A stretch of DNA of 8,184 bases from Nitrososphaeraceae archaeon (GCA_025449515.1 JANWJI010000191.1:1-8184), one strand, 5' to 3'. Shown: positions 1-7,099, counted from the first letter of the stretch. The notes: generated by a model not told the origin, from the letters alone. Made by a program: numbers and translations.

Positions 1-2
1 GG

Positions 3-515
3 AAAACAACTAATTCGATATCTTTAGTGATGGCAATAGCATTGATCGCTACAATGGTCGTCGCGGGTGGAATGACAATTATTACTACAAAGTATGTATT
101 TGCACAAGGGGGCGAGAAAAAGTTTACCGCCAAACTATCAGGTAAGAACGAGGTCCCACCTAAAATTACTAAAGCAACCGGGACTGCTGAATTCACTTTG
201 AGCAGCGATGGAAAGACAATGACATACAAAGTGGATGTTAAAGATATAGATAAGGTTACAATGGCCCATATACATCAAGGTAAAACAGGTGAAAATGGTC
301 CTGTTGTTGTAACTTTATTCAAAGCTGCAACACCTACTGGTCCTAAGAATGGACTGCTGGCACAAGGTAATATTACTTCTGATAAACTTGAAGGACCATT
401 AAAGGGAAAGCAGATTTCAGATCTTGTCAAACTGATTGAAGATGGTAATACATACTCAAATGTTCATACAGAACAGAATCCAAAAGGAGAGATTAGAGGA
501 CAAATATCGAAATAA
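3..515 (+). CDS. Secreted CHRD-domain protein, 5' partial
   Basis: The protein matches the CHRD family, which is found in chordin and in many bacterial and archaeal secreted proteins; its molecular role outside animals is unclear. The reading frame is open from position 3 with no stop, and the first possible initiator (GTG at 27, then ATG at 30) lies inside a hydrophobic signal sequence without a basic n-region. The true start is therefore probably upstream of the window, with residues KTTNSISLV preceding the hydrophobic core. Counting from position 27, the signal core covers residues 3-20 and a likely cleavage site follows Ala26 (YVFA before QGG). The CHRD domain fills residues 33-161, with typical features: FTAKLSGKNEVPP at its start, the MAHIHQG histidine motif near residue 80, and SNVHTEQNPKGEIRGQI at the end. 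It is probably exported or surface-associated. I am confident of the family and not of the function. Confidence 0.88.
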   Translation, partial: KTTNSISLVMAIALIATMVVAGGMTIITTKYVFAQGGEKKFTAKLSGKNEVPPKITKATGTAEFTLSSDGKTMTYKVDVKDIDKVTMAHIHQGKTGENGPVVVTLFKAATPTGPKNGLLAQGNITSDKLEGPLKGKQISDLVKLIEDGNTYSNVHTEQNPKGEIRGQISK

Positions 516-872
516 AACAACCCTACTTATCCTTTAATTTCACCATTTTTTGTATCTGACAATATTAATATCAATGAATGGGAGAGTTAACCAGTATAGT
601 CATGAACAACACTCTGAAATAAGGCCAGTATAAGATGTTTCAATGCCTGCATTTTTGGTTAAAATAACTACAATAAAGGTGGAACCCTCTCAACTAGTCA
701 TGTAATGAAAATTCCTGACAAGATTGTATATCGTGAAAATCAGATTATCAATCAAAAAGCTCCCTATATCCCCAGATGAAGAGGACTTTGAATTCAATAT
801 TATTTAGTTGTAGGACGCACCTAGTAAGGAATAATTAAGGATAAGAGTTGAAGTCATAGATCTCCTTGGAAA
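516..872. other. Intergenic region, no recognisable gene
   Basis: This gap of about 360 bases separates the CHRD gene from the next + strand gene. It holds only ORFs of about 24 codons (ATG at 705 and GTG at 733), which overlap in different frames and resemble nothing I know. The AT-rich stretch AATAATTAAGG at 830-840 could be a TATA-like element for the TTG start at 873, with a short leader. I see no RNA gene, repeat or transposon end. Confidence 0.5.
546..551 (+). terminator. Possible oligo-T terminator after the CHRD gene
   Basis: A run of six T lies about 30 bases past the CHRD stop codon. Archaeal RNA polymerase commonly terminates at T-rich stretches without a hairpin. This is a positional inference only, since T runs are frequent in such AT-rich DNA. 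Confidence 0.3.
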
Positions 873-1754
873 TTGAATAGCAAGAGTCATCGAAGGTTAA
901 TAGTTGTAATTATTGCTATTGTGTTTGTGAGTATAACCATAGCTATTTATCTTTATTACGCTGGAATTACGAGACCTACTGCTTCCACTACCATACCACC
1001 GAAATTTAACATACGAGAGATCTATCCCACAAAAGTTGGTGGAAGAGAATGGTTTATCAATATGAATGATCCGACAAGTGATGGGATATTTCATCCTGGT
1101 TCCCAAATTAGTAAGCAGGCCGATGGTTCGTGGCAAATCGAAGGTAGACAGACGAATAGCAAATTTGGGAACGAGGTGAGGATGGGCGTCTATACTCCTC
1201 CAGGCAAAGAACCATGGAAAAACGTAGAGATAACCGGGTATGCTAAAGTTATATCAGCAAATTCTCTTTCTGACGATCATTTAGATTGGTATGCTAGAGG
1301 AGGTATACACACCCCTGACGCTCCATGTGAAGGTTCTGCCCTGAAAGGCTGGTTAAGTGTTAGCGGGATTGCATCTTGGGTAAAGGAGATATGGTTTCCT
1401 GGTGGTTATACTGATCAGAGAGATATGGTTCATGCTACTAGTGATGATAATCCGATCCTAGGGAGATGGATCGGTTGGAAGGTGATTATGTATAATATAA
1501 ATAACGACAAAGCTGTAAAAATGGAATCGTATTTGGATGATCAAGATAACAACCATTGGAAAAAGGTGACTAGCCTAGTAGATGATGGTGGTAGGTATGC
1601 TAGAGCACCAGACGAAGATTTCTATAGTGCTGGCCGCGGAAAACCCAAAGATTATATAATCACAAACTCTGGCCCGGTAGCTACATTCAGATCCGATAAC
1701 ATGATCTGGGACTTTGCAGATCTGAGCATAAGAGAAATTCAACCTCCTAAATAA
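873..1754 (+). CDS. Membrane-anchored extracellular protein of unrecognised family
   Basis: This 293-residue protein has a short basic N-terminus (MNSKSHRR), one hydrophobic segment at about residues 9-30 with no obvious cleavage site, and a large hydrophilic C-terminal domain. It is therefore probably an N-terminally anchored surface protein facing outward. The start is TTG at 873: an in-frame TGA lies 24 bases upstream, and this start gives the basic flank expected before the membrane segment. The domain is rich in aromatic residues and glycine. Landmarks are GREWFINM (57-64), EVRMGVYTPPGK (101-112), ARGGIH (141-146), the lone Cys152 in PCEG, GRWIGWKVIMYN (197-208), ESYLDD (218-223) and IWDFADLSIREI (278-289). 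This pattern suggests a beta-sandwich such as a concanavalin A-like lectin/glucanase or polysaccharide-lyase fold, but that is inference. I do not recognise a named family or catalytic residues. No linked operon partner is visible. Confidence 0.8.
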   Translation: MNSKSHRRLIVVIIAIVFVSITIAIYLYYAGITRPTASTTIPPKFNIREIYPTKVGGREWFINMNDPTSDGIFHPGSQISKQADGSWQIEGRQTNSKFGNEVRMGVYTPPGKEPWKNVEITGYAKVISANSLSDDHLDWYARGGIHTPDAPCEGSALKGWLSVSGIASWVKEIWFPGGYTDQRDMVHATSDDNPILGRWIGWKVIMYNINNDKAVKMESYLDDQDNNHWKKVTSLVDDGGRYARAPDEDFYSAGRGKPKDYIITNSGPVATFRSDNMIWDFADLSIREIQPPK

Positions 1755-1971
1755 CATAAGTATCTCTATTTACAATCATAAAACAACTCCTCTCTCAACA
1801 ATTAGAAGCAAATTTGTAGATAAATAATCTGACCCTTAACTCAATTATGCTAGATTCAGGGATAATTTTTGATCCTGTTTGTAGAACCTTATCAAAGCCA
1901 AATTCGATCGAAATGCCAATGATACATATGTAATTAGTAAGTCAAACCCGATCTTCCTAAACAGCCATGAA

Positions 1972-2250
1972 ATGGACAAAGGCTATTACTTTCCAGAGGT
2001 ATACGAATTACTTGAAGAGTCTGGGTATACAATTCACATCAGATTAAGAGGTGAAGAAAGAAGCAACAATAAAGAAGAAGTAATACCAAAATACAGAGCT
2101 AGACGATGGGTTGTTGAAAGGACCCATTCTTGGATGAACAGGTTTAGACGCTTGTTAATAAGATGGGAAAAGAGGATAGAGAACTATGTCGGAATGCTAC
2201 ATCTTGCTTGTGCTTGGATCACTTACAGAAGAGGAGGACTTTTCGCATAG
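1972..2250 (+). pseudogene. IS5-type transposase, C-terminal remnant
   Basis: The 92 readable residues match the C-terminal part of an IS5-superfamily DDE transposase. MDKGYYFPEVYELLEESG corresponds to the region around the second catalytic Asp. RRWVVERTHSWMNRFRRL (residues 44-61) is the family's signature with the catalytic Glu49, and it is followed by ENYVGMLHLACAWITYR. The first catalytic Asp and the whole N-terminal DNA-binding part are missing. The frame stays open back to a TAG at 1882-1884, and residues just before Met1 (SNPIFLNSHE) weakly resemble the expected upstream sequence, so the remnant may reach to about 1885. I find no matching terminal inverted repeats flanking it. This is a dead fragment of an insertion sequence. 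The initiator at 1972 is formal, not a real gene start. Confidence 0.85.
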
Positions 2251-2374
2251 ACTCTTAGTTATATTTCAGATACAGTAAATAAAACCTGTAAAAAATTTGT
2301 TGAACAATAAAATCTAACAAAGTATATATCATATTTACTTATAGCGGCAACAAATTCAATTTGCTTAAATAATC

Positions 2375-2382
2375 TATAAAAG
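2375..2382 (+). promoter_or_regulatory. TATA box for the F5/8C gene
   Basis: TATAAAAG is a near-ideal archaeal TATA box. It lies 33-40 bases before the ATG at 2415, which places the expected transcription start about 10 bases before the ATG and gives a very short leader. No Shine-Dalgarno sequence is visible. Confidence 0.6.
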
Positions 2383-2414
2383 CAGATAAAAATATTCTGA
2401 TCCCAAACATCTTA

Positions 2415-3206
2415 ATGGAGTCGATGAAAACTAAGCCAACCAATTCAGTAGTCCTTCTGCTTCAACTAGTGGCATTACTTGTCCTTACATTATTCATTAC
2501 AATAAATCAAAGTCATGAAGTAAATGCTAATAATAATAAAAGGTTAGATCTAGCATGTCTTACAACGAATCCGTGTCTTGGAGGATTGTGCTTGGGGAAG
2601 CATTGTAGTACTGGCATTTCGACTCAACATAAAAATGATAATGATAGGAATGATATTAATAAGATGTTAGATAATCAATTGCTAACAACAACCAATTTAC
2701 CTTCAACCGAAGGACAAATGACATTCAGCAATCCTATTACGACGTATTATGGTGACAACAGTAATTGCGAGGTAACGCCTATTGCATCTGTTACTATTAG
2801 TGCGCCTACAATAAATGATGATAATAAAAACATGCCTATCAATACCATAGATAATAATCTAGAAACAAAATGGAGCGCAACAGTCTTTGGAACATATCTT
2901 CAACTTAATCTACATAGTGTAAAGAAATTGTGTAGCATAGACGTTGCCTGGGATAAAGGCGATAGACATGAGAATAGTTTCATGATATCAACTTCAAAAG
3001 ATGGTAAAACATTTACTGATATTCTTAAAGGAACTAATTCTGGCTCTAATAACGGATTTGAAAATTATGACATTGTCTCACAAGTAGATGCTAAATATGT
3101 CAAGATTACATTCTATGGTAGATCTGGGCAAGGCAATAATGACAGTGATAATGACAATTCTGTAAAAGTTTCAGAAATGAGAATAAATACCGTAGCATCA
3201 ATATGA
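2415..3206 (+). CDS. Secreted F5/8 type C (discoidin-like) domain protein
   Basis: This 263-residue exported protein has a signal sequence at residues 1-38 (hydrophobic core 11-31, probable cleavage after VNA) and a C-terminal F5/8 type C beta-sandwich at about 117-258. In other proteins this fold binds carbohydrates or membrane surfaces. Diagnostic stretches are NTIDNNLETKWSA (143-155), YLQLNLHSVKKLCSIDVAW (161-179), NSFMISTSKDGKTFTDI (187-203), AKYVKITFYG (226-235) and VSEMRI (252-257). Cys118 and Cys173 may form the domain's disulfide. Directly after the signal peptide is an unusual cysteine cluster, C48-x5-C54-x4-C59-x4-C64, followed by an Asn/Asp-rich linker. ATG 2415 is favoured because a clean TATA box precedes it; the in-frame ATG at 2424 is an alternative. 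The likely role is surface binding or adhesion, inferred from the fold. Confidence 0.85.
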   Translation: MESMKTKPTNSVVLLLQLVALLVLTLFITINQSHEVNANNNKRLDLACLTTNPCLGGLCLGKHCSTGISTQHKNDNDRNDINKMLDNQLLTTTNLPSTEGQMTFSNPITTYYGDNSNCEVTPIASVTISAPTINDDNKNMPINTIDNNLETKWSATVFGTYLQLNLHSVKKLCSIDVAWDKGDRHENSFMISTSKDGKTFTDILKGTNSGSNNGFENYDIVSQVDAKYVKITFYGRSGQGNNDSDNDNSVKVSEMRINTVASI

Positions 3207-3766
3207 TATCTCGGAATCGTTACTTGATTGATTAGCTGATAAAATATGACTAATCTTTCAGCTTATTCTTAATAAAAACAATTCTGTCTTAGGAAGAGAT
3301 GGTATATCAAAAATAGACAAAAGGGCTTGAATATATGCTTGCAAATTAAAATCATTCATAATACTCTTTCAAGATACAAGTTCTAACAAAGAGGAATATA
3401 TTGTGATTAGAACAGATCGTAAAAGAAATACTTCGTTTATTTAGAAGAGGAAAGATGTCTGATGTAGATATTTACATAATACTATTCTAGACAAAAATAA
3501 CAATTATGTTTCTTTAGAGGTCAGAATACAGATGATAAAGACGTAAGCTCAAGATGATATTGATAGTGACAATAGATCACTGAGTGTACGTAAGCTGATG
3601 ATTTCAAGTGTCGATTCGGGATAGCGGCCTAATGATTTGACCTTAACTAACTCGTTGAAGCATAATAAATATGTACGTCAATTCCTAAAAGTTTTTCCTC
3701 TAGGATTTTAGTCTTATTTTGATGTATAACTAAATAAAGAGGGGGATTTTTTCAATTATCATTCTT
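3207..3766. other. Intergenic region without a recognisable gene
   Basis: About 560 bases lie between the F5/8C gene and the small - strand peptide gene. All frames are broken into ORFs of a few dozen codons with no recognisable motif. A weak inverted repeat (TTAGCTGA near 3229 and TCAGCTTA near 3257) followed by A/T runs could help terminate the F5/8C transcript. The 9-mer ACGTAAGCT occurs twice, at 3541 and 3589. At the right end, the complement of the G-rich/T-rich stretch at 3740-3753 gives the - strand a C-run with flanking T's just past the peptide gene. Nothing else is supported. Confidence 0.45.
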
Positions 3767-3928
3767 TCAAGTATTAATACGCCAGAATAAATGATGGTGA
3801 TGGTGGTGGAAGAAGAAGTGGCTGCCTCCAGCAAATGCATTACTCGTTAGAACAGGTGTCGTATCTACAAGAGCTAGTGCAGCTATTATCGCTGTCACTG
3901 CAATAATTGTAGAGGGTCAAGTTTTCAT
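3767..3928 (-). pseudogene. Small secreted His-rich peptide gene with in-frame stop at codon 4
   Basis: Read on the - strand from ATG 3928-3926, the frame gives MKT-stop-PSTIIAVTAIIAALALVDTT and continues through PVLTSNAFAGGSHFFF, six His, LFWRINT and a TGA at 3769-3767. The layout is a short signal peptide with a clear Ala-x-Ala cleavage site (NAFA before GG) and a very short His/Phe-rich mature peptide. It resembles small secreted peptides I associate with Nitrososphaeraceae genomes. The fourth codon is TGA (3919-3917), one transition from CGA (Arg), so the gene is probably a recent pseudogene. A GTG at 3898 could instead start a version lacking the basic n-region, or the stop might be suppressed. 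The His6 run is encoded by mixed CAC and CAT codons. If expressed, the mature peptide could bind metal ions outside the cell, which is inference. Confidence 0.6.
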
Positions 3929-3948
3929 TTTACTATTATATTATTGAA

Positions 3949-3966
3949 TGAGTATATTAGTTTAAA
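3949..3966 (-). promoter_or_regulatory. Possible promoter of the His-rich peptide gene
   Basis: On the - strand this stretch reads TTTAAACTAATATACTC. It offers two TATA-like cores, one centred about 25 bases and one about 34 bases before the ATG at 3928. That is the spacing expected for a leaderless or short-leader archaeal transcript. The promoter thus looks intact although the reading frame carries a stop. Confidence 0.4.
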
Positions 3967-4060
3967 TTAAGAAAGTGATTTAATCATGTTATTACGTAAT
4001 TCTCATATTCTTATTAACATCGTCCGATTAATAATATACTAAATCAGAGTGTTGAAGATG

Positions 4061-6124
4061 TTAGCTGATCGTTTTATTATAATTTATATATTTTCTTCTG
4101 TCATTATTTCTTATTGCATCTACAAACCAGTCTGGCAGCATATCGCTATTCTTTCTTATAAAGTATTCAAAGGCAGAGTCTAAAACATATGTTTTTGCCC
4201 AGTCATCTTTAGATCTTACTGATCTGCCATAGGCTTGAACTAATCTTACGGCTGTTTGCCAATAATACCATTCTTGATCTTTTTCTCTCTTTGCATTAAT
4301 CCATCTATCATTCTTGTTGGGATATGGAACCTTGGTTATTATTTGGAATCTTGATAATTCGTCTTTTAGATCAAGCCCAGTGTTTAAAGAAGGAGATATT
4401 AAAACAGTTGGTTTTTCTTTAGCTTTAATTGTATGCTCTTCAATGATTTCTTCTCTTTGTATTTCCGGATCTGTAATAATTAATCTTCTCGAATTTTCAG
4501 TTGATAATCTATCTTTGATAAAGTTTAGTTGTTCATAAGAAGTTGTATGAATAATCCCTTTATCATTCTTGTGTATCGACATCAAATTATCGATAGTCTT
4601 TGCAATGGCTAATTTGACTTCATTTAACTGAAGATTATTGAAATTGAGATAAGCTATATTCAGAGGATATATTGGTCTACTTTCAACTGGAAACAGAGAA
4701 GGAATCTTTATGAATTTTACATTATCATGAGATATTCCAACACTTTTACAGAATGCCTTGTGATTTAGTATTGTTGCACTCATTATCAACGTCCTCTCAC
4801 ATTTTTCAAATACCAATTGACAATACTTTGATACATCCAGAGGCTTAAAATCGACTCTAATTACCTCATAATTATTATTTCGTGTTTCCTCTTTCTGTAT
4901 TTCTGATACTATCCAGTTACTTGGATCTGCCAAGATATTATTTATTGTTCTAGTAAGTCTGTCTAAATCCCGTATAGCTTCCACAGCAATTTCTTCGATA
5001 ATTCTAGGTGCAGCATCCCGTAGTCTATTCGAAAAACTAACATATTTCTTAGATATTTCCTCATCACTATCAAATAAATCAGGTGCAGAAATTATTCTTT
5101 TTGATGTTCTGTTACTTGTATTCTTTTTTTGTTTAGTATTTGATGTGTCAAATCGGTATTTAATCTTACGTTCTAATGCTAATGTTTCTGTCAGTGATTC
5201 TTCTCCGAGCAGCTTTAGCATATTAGTTTCAATATCGATCAGAAATTCAATCCATTTTCTAACATCATTATAACCATAGTCAACCATCTTAAAATTTTGG
5301 ATATACCTTTTCCATCTTTTCTTGTAAATCGATAACCCTCTAAATTTGATAATTTCAGTCTCTATTAAATGTCCTTCATCTAATACCAGTAGTTGTCTTG
5401 TAGGTAGTACTTTTTTGTTTGGTAAAAGAGCCAAAAAATTGGAATAATTAAATATGGAGTGACTGGCGGTTAAAGCAGTATTAAGCTGATCAAAATATCC
5501 ACATGGTCTCCATTGTATATTTGCCGGACTAGTTTGAAAGTTCTTAATATGGAGCCATTCTAAGTAGTCATTTTGATAATGTAGTCTGGCATCAGATGAA
5601 ATCGATATTCTTTCTTCCCTAGTTCCTTTCTCAGAAACTTTATAATCTTTTAAAAAAGTTCTATATTTACAGCCGGCATCTTTAAAATCCTTGTTCGTCA
5701 TACAAGGACCGTATTCGACAGAGAGGTGACTACATTCATTATTTGTACAGATATTACCGATTCTAGTACAAATTCCACATTTGTAGGTCTGATTTATAAC
5801 AAAATCTTCCTTTACCAAACAAGGAAAGTTATTCTTTCCTTTTGCTAGCTTCAAATAAGGGAAATCGTTTGAATATTGTCTTTGTAGATCTTTGGTGGAA
5901 GTGCAAATATAGCTAGAGCCCATAGTCAAAGCAACTGCTACAGCCACTGCACTTTTCCCAAATCCTGTGGGTGCTTCAAGGATTACGTGTTTGTACCCTG
6001 AATTATATGCCTCAGCTATCTCATTTAGTACGAAAGGTTGATTCTGTCTCTTGTCAGAATATGGAAAATTGTACATCAAGTCAGATAAACGTACAATCGT
6101 CAATTCAGAACGTTTTGTACTCAA
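4061..6124 (-). CDS. XPD/Rad3/DinG-like ATP-dependent DNA helicase with Fe-S cysteines
   Basis: This is an intact 687-residue superfamily 2 helicase of the XPD/DinG group, which are ATP-driven 5'-3' DNA helicases of repair and replication. Walker A is APTGFGKS (51-58), motif Ia TSTKDLQRQY (75-84) and Walker B DEGH (249-252). The family stretch HSIFNYSNFL is at 222-231, MSATIL at 448-453, motif V around NTGLDL (581-586), and motif VI QAYGRSVR (630-637) supplies the arginine fingers. An Fe-S region follows motif Ia: C102-x13-C116-x2-C119, with C152 as probable fourth ligand, plus extra C126, C131 and C141. Residues 320-345 are a Lys/Asn/Ser-rich low-complexity insert. The start is TTG at 6124: an in-frame TAG lies two codons upstream and the first ATG is residue 17, so a shorter protein is possible. 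Whether it is the cell's main XPD or an accessory paralogue cannot be decided here. Confidence 0.9.
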   Translation of the reverse strand: MSTKRSELTIVRLSDLMYNFPYSDKRQNQPFVLNEIAEAYNSGYKHVILEAPTGFGKSAVAVAVALTMGSSYICTSTKDLQRQYSNDFPYLKLAKGKNNFPCLVKEDFVINQTYKCGICTRIGNICTNNECSHLSVEYGPCMTNKDFKDAGCKYRTFLKDYKVSEKGTREERISISSDARLHYQNDYLEWLHIKNFQTSPANIQWRPCGYFDQLNTALTASHSIFNYSNFLALLPNKKVLPTRQLLVLDEGHLIETEIIKFRGLSIYKKRWKRYIQNFKMVDYGYNDVRKWIEFLIDIETNMLKLLGEESLTETLALERKIKYRFDTSNTKQKKNTSNRTSKRIISAPDLFDSDEEISKKYVSFSNRLRDAAPRIIEEIAVEAIRDLDRLTRTINNILADPSNWIVSEIQKEETRNNNYEVIRVDFKPLDVSKYCQLVFEKCERTLIMSATILNHKAFCKSVGISHDNVKFIKIPSLFPVESRPIYPLNIAYLNFNNLQLNEVKLAIAKTIDNLMSIHKNDKGIIHTTSYEQLNFIKDRLSTENSRRLIITDPEIQREEIIEEHTIKAKEKPTVLISPSLNTGLDLKDELSRFQIITKVPYPNKNDRWINAKREKDQEWYYWQTAVRLVQAYGRSVRSKDDWAKTYVLDSAFEYFIRKNSDMLPDWFVDAIRNNDRRKYINYNKTIS

Positions 6125-6150
6125 AACCTAGATCAAAATTGTTTAGTGGG

Positions 6151-6200
6151 TAATAATTATCTTTAGTTCTAAATGCTAGTATATACCATCTTTTAATATT
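6151..6200. promoter_or_regulatory. Divergent promoter region between helicase and recombinase
   Basis: The 100 bases between the two divergent starts hold three AT-rich cores. TAATAATTAT at 6151-6160 lies about 30 bases before the helicase TTG, read leftward. TTTTAATATT at 6191-6200 lies about 29 bases before the recombinase ATG at 6225, read rightward. Between them, the perfect palindrome GTATATAC at 6179-6186 reads the same on both strands. The spacings fit leaderless archaeal transcripts in both directions. A shared regulatory site is possible but no known operator is recognised. Confidence 0.45.
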
Positions 6201-6224
6201 GGTTTCACGCGCATCTAACTGTCG

Positions 6225-6780
6225 ATGTCGACTGAAATAGGATATACAGATCAAAGCGAGGCATATAAGAATTTCATAAATAGTGTGGATTCGCCAGCAA
6301 CAAAACGCAACTATCGTACAGTATTTCCTTTATGAAATTCTGCAAGGTAACAAAATATGAATCTATGTTATTACTCGAAGTAAAAAATTAGAAGGTTTGA
6401 TACGAGACTACATTATTCACTTGAGAAGACAAAAAATTATCCTCAACCGCTGTTGCAATGTATCTATCAGCGATTAGTCATTTTATGAAACGAATGATGT
6501 AATCTTGAGATGGAAAACTGAAAAAATTCATTGGTAAATTAAAGCCTGTTGTAGAAGACCAACCCTCCACTAGAGAACAAATTAAAACACTATTAAATGC
6601 AGCACCTCCTAGAGATAAATGCATTATTTTGATCATGATTTCAGCCGGTCTTAGAAGGGGAGCCTTATCCTATCTACGAACAAAAGACCTCCAAGAAATT
6701 GACAAATATAATTTGCATAAAGTCGATGTCTATAAAAGAGAACAAGAACAATACAGCACTTTTTGCACTCCTGAATGTGT
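6225..6780 (+). pseudogene. Tyrosine recombinase/integrase, frameshifted and truncated
   Basis: Translation starts MSTEIGYTDQSEAYKNFINS and follows the usual archaeal integrase plan, but the frame changes five times. Undoing single-base changes restores one protein: a lost T in the TTT run at 6329-6331, a lost A at 6382-6387, an extra A at 6431-6436, a lost T at 6481-6484 and an extra A at 6521-6526. The repaired product has a SAM-like core-binding domain with DSPATKRNYRTVF, LIRDYIIHLRRQ, TAVAMYLSAISHFYETNDV and KKFIGKLKPVVEDQ. Next come STREQIKTLLNAA and the first catalytic box ISAGLRRGALSYL, which carries the catalytic Arg. Similarity stops after YSTFCTPEC near 6777, so the later catalytic residues (Lys, His-x-x-Arg, Tyr) are missing. 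About 185 of a usual 290 or so residues remain. A TATA-like box precedes the ATG at leaderless spacing. The gene is non-functional as read. Confidence 0.8.
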
Positions 6781-6915
6781 TATATGCTTCTTTTCAAATC
6801 GTTTATTATAATACTTTGACAATGCGTCAACTAATCCTAAGGGGCTCATTTCTTCAGCCAGATCAGACAGGTCAATAAAAGTCGAATTTCTTTTGTAAAC
6901 TCGAAGCATCGCCAT
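6730..6915 (-). CDS. Short ORF of unknown function, probably truncated at the recombinase break
   Basis: From ATG 6915 the - strand encodes 61 residues. Only the first 44 or so (MAMLRVYKRNSTFIDLSDLA, then EEMSPLGLVDALSKYYNKRF) can be original, because from about position 6783 leftward the DNA is the recombinase remnant read backwards. The N-terminal part has normal-looking composition, with possible strand-helix-helix character, but I do not recognise it. AT-rich DNA (complement of ATATATAATTG) lies immediately before the start, too close for a standard TATA box at leaderless spacing. It may be the head of a gene whose tail was lost in the same rearrangement that truncated the recombinase, or a chance ORF. 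Confidence 0.35.
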   Translation of the reverse strand: MAMLRVYKRNSTFIDLSDLAEEMSPLGLVDALSKYYNKRFEKKHITHSGVQKVLYCSCSLL

Positions 6916-7044
6916 TAAGATATATAATTGTCTATTTAACTCATCTATACAACGATAATTGAGTCGATATGATAATTAAGTATTACATGTACTTGTATTG
7001 ACAGCATATAACATTACTGTTATCAAAGGATATATGTAGAAATG

Positions 7045-7061
7045 AGACCAAATTTTGGTCT
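7045..7061. repeat. Perfect 8-bp inverted repeat
   Basis: AGACCAAA and TTTGGTCT flank a single T, making a compact palindrome. It could be an operator half-site pair or a small hairpin. It lies in broken sequence between the short - strand ORF and the sensor remnant, and no intact gene adjoins it, so its role is unknown. Confidence 0.5.
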
Positions 7062-7099
7062 AGTTCATGAATATGGATTAACTCAATATTCTATACCAA

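Noticed and set aside
705..807. Two overlapping 24-codon ORFs before the anchored protein gene
   Set aside because: They are too short, lie in overlapping frames, and have no recognisable sequence or promoter.
897..1136. 79-codon - strand ORF inside the anchored protein gene
   Set aside because: It is an antisense shadow of an intact gene, with Ser/Asn-rich composition and no recognisable motif.
3250..3370. Frame of about 36 codons containing NKEEYIVIRTDRKRNTSFI
   Set aside because: It has no start codon and no recognisable family, and its length is not unusual for AT-rich noncoding DNA.
4314..4538. 74-codon + strand ORF within the helicase gene
   Set aside because: It is antisense to helicase motifs that are clearly conserved.
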